From assembly GCA_903900265.1 (NCBI GenBank), contig CAIUMM010000077.1, forward strand, positions 1 to 64,000: DNA of 64,000 bases, given 5' to 3'. The translations under genes and the position numbers were made by a program. This DNA comes from an uncultured Pseudomonadota bacterium. GTDB taxonomy: Bacteria > Myxococcota_A > UBA796 > SXON01. The notes under the pieces were generated by a model. It had not been told where the DNA came from and made no database searches. It worked only from the letters and a program-made list of their open reading frames with translations. How positions within the stretch are numbered: the first letter of the stretch is position 1; every line of letters starts with the position of its first letter. Positions 63,765 through 64,000 of this stretch are shown in pieces.

Positions 63765-64000
63765 CAGGGCAGCGCCTCGTCCGTGGCGTGCAGAAATGCA
63801 GCCGCGGAATTCGAGAGGTCAACCGACTCGATTCGGTCGAAGATGCCCGCCGCAGAGGTCGCCGCGGTGATGTCTCCTCGGCCCGCGTTCATCTCGGTCT
63901 GTACAAAGCCAGGATGCAGCACCGCGACCGCGATGCCCCGAGGGGCAAGATCGCGTGCTAATGCAATGAAAGCGATGTTCGCCGCCGCTTTTGACATTCG
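63761..64000 (-). CDS. Short-chain dehydrogenase/reductase (C-terminal part, continues beyond window)
   Basis: The last 80 codons of an SDR whose start lies outside the window. It begins in the catalytic Tyr-x-x-x-Lys region (RMSKAAANIAFIALA; the Tyr is just beyond the edge) and continues through the LHPGFVQTEMN segment typical of SDR C-terminal halves. The visible Met at 63997 is therefore internal. It overlaps the next gene by ATGA. The substrate cannot be assigned. Confidence 0.85.
   Translation of the reverse strand, partial: RMSKAAANIAFIALARDLAPRGIAVAVLHPGFVQTEMNAGRGDITAATSAAGIFDRIESVDLSNSAAAFLHATDEALPW

Overview
The window is GC-rich (with AT-rich pockets near 31.4-31.8 kb and 36.4-37.0 kb), densely packed and mostly chromosomal housekeeping in character. 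The likely source is a member of the Myxococcota or a close deltaproteobacterial relative. Reasons seen in the sequence: eleven predicted lipoproteins, several with acidic Asp/Ser/Ala-Asp linkers after the lipid-modified Cys; FG-GAP (integrin-like) proteins with the Asp/Cys-rich motif typical of myxobacterial surface proteins; a beta-propeller protein ending in a MYXO-CTERM-like Cys-rich/transmembrane/Arg-rich tail; and a large Ser/Thr kinase with a membrane anchor. This placement is inference; no rRNA is present.

Layout. 0-5.5 kb: a VapBC-type toxin-antitoxin pair, a hypothetical gene, a class III cyclase broken by two frameshifts, an alpha/beta-hydrolase-fold lipoprotein and a receiver-like protein lacking the phospho-acceptor Asp. 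5.5-16 kb: valS, a PPP-family phosphatase lipoprotein, an orphan secretin/TonB short domain, an SGNH hydrolase, an SDR, a CgeB-like glycosyltransferase, and the MYXO-CTERM-like propeller protein. 16-23 kb: a Ser/Thr kinase (probably starting at CTG), then a divergent locus with two ketosynthases, each followed by a short ketosynthase-like partner without the active-site Cys, plus a hotdog dehydratase and a LOG-family gene; it resembles the KS/chain-length-factor core of aryl-polyene systems. 23-31 kb: a deoxynucleoside kinase, a SerA-like dehydrogenase, and a tightly overlapped leftward operon (outer-membrane barrel, lipoprotein, uracil PRTase, hypoxanthine PRTase, RidA, RNase D).

31-37 kb: an HU gene with a strong terminator, a glycosyltransferase/flippase pair, an FG-GAP lipoprotein, then a small graveyard next to tRNA-Arg(CCT): an AbiEi-type antitoxin remnant fused to the tail of a serine recombinase. 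37-50 kb: a run of envelope proteins (PHP-domain lipoprotein overlapping a YD-repeat lipoprotein, propeller lipoprotein, DUF4126 membrane protein), a secreted ComEC-like metallo-hydrolase with DUF3006 and a double ComEA-type protein, and a signal-peptidase-I homologue missing both catalytic residues behind an FG-GAP lipoprotein. 50-55 kb: a three-subunit molybdenum hydroxylase resembling 4-hydroxybenzoyl-CoA reductase, overlapping an acyltransferase-like gene that lacks the usual acidic residue. 55-64 kb: rsmI, an ExbB/ExbD pair, a secreted glycoside hydrolase, tsaD, and two uncharacterised genes followed by an SDR that runs off the window.

Many adjacent genes share ATGA/GTGA stop-start overlaps, so translational coupling is the rule. 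No CRISPR array, insertion sequence, prophage or rRNA was seen. The best candidates for new biology are the paired KS/Cys-less-KS divergent locus, the dead signal peptidase, the ComEC-like/DUF3006/double-ComEA module, the RNA-decay and nucleobase-salvage operon, and the tRNA-adjacent mosaic remnant.
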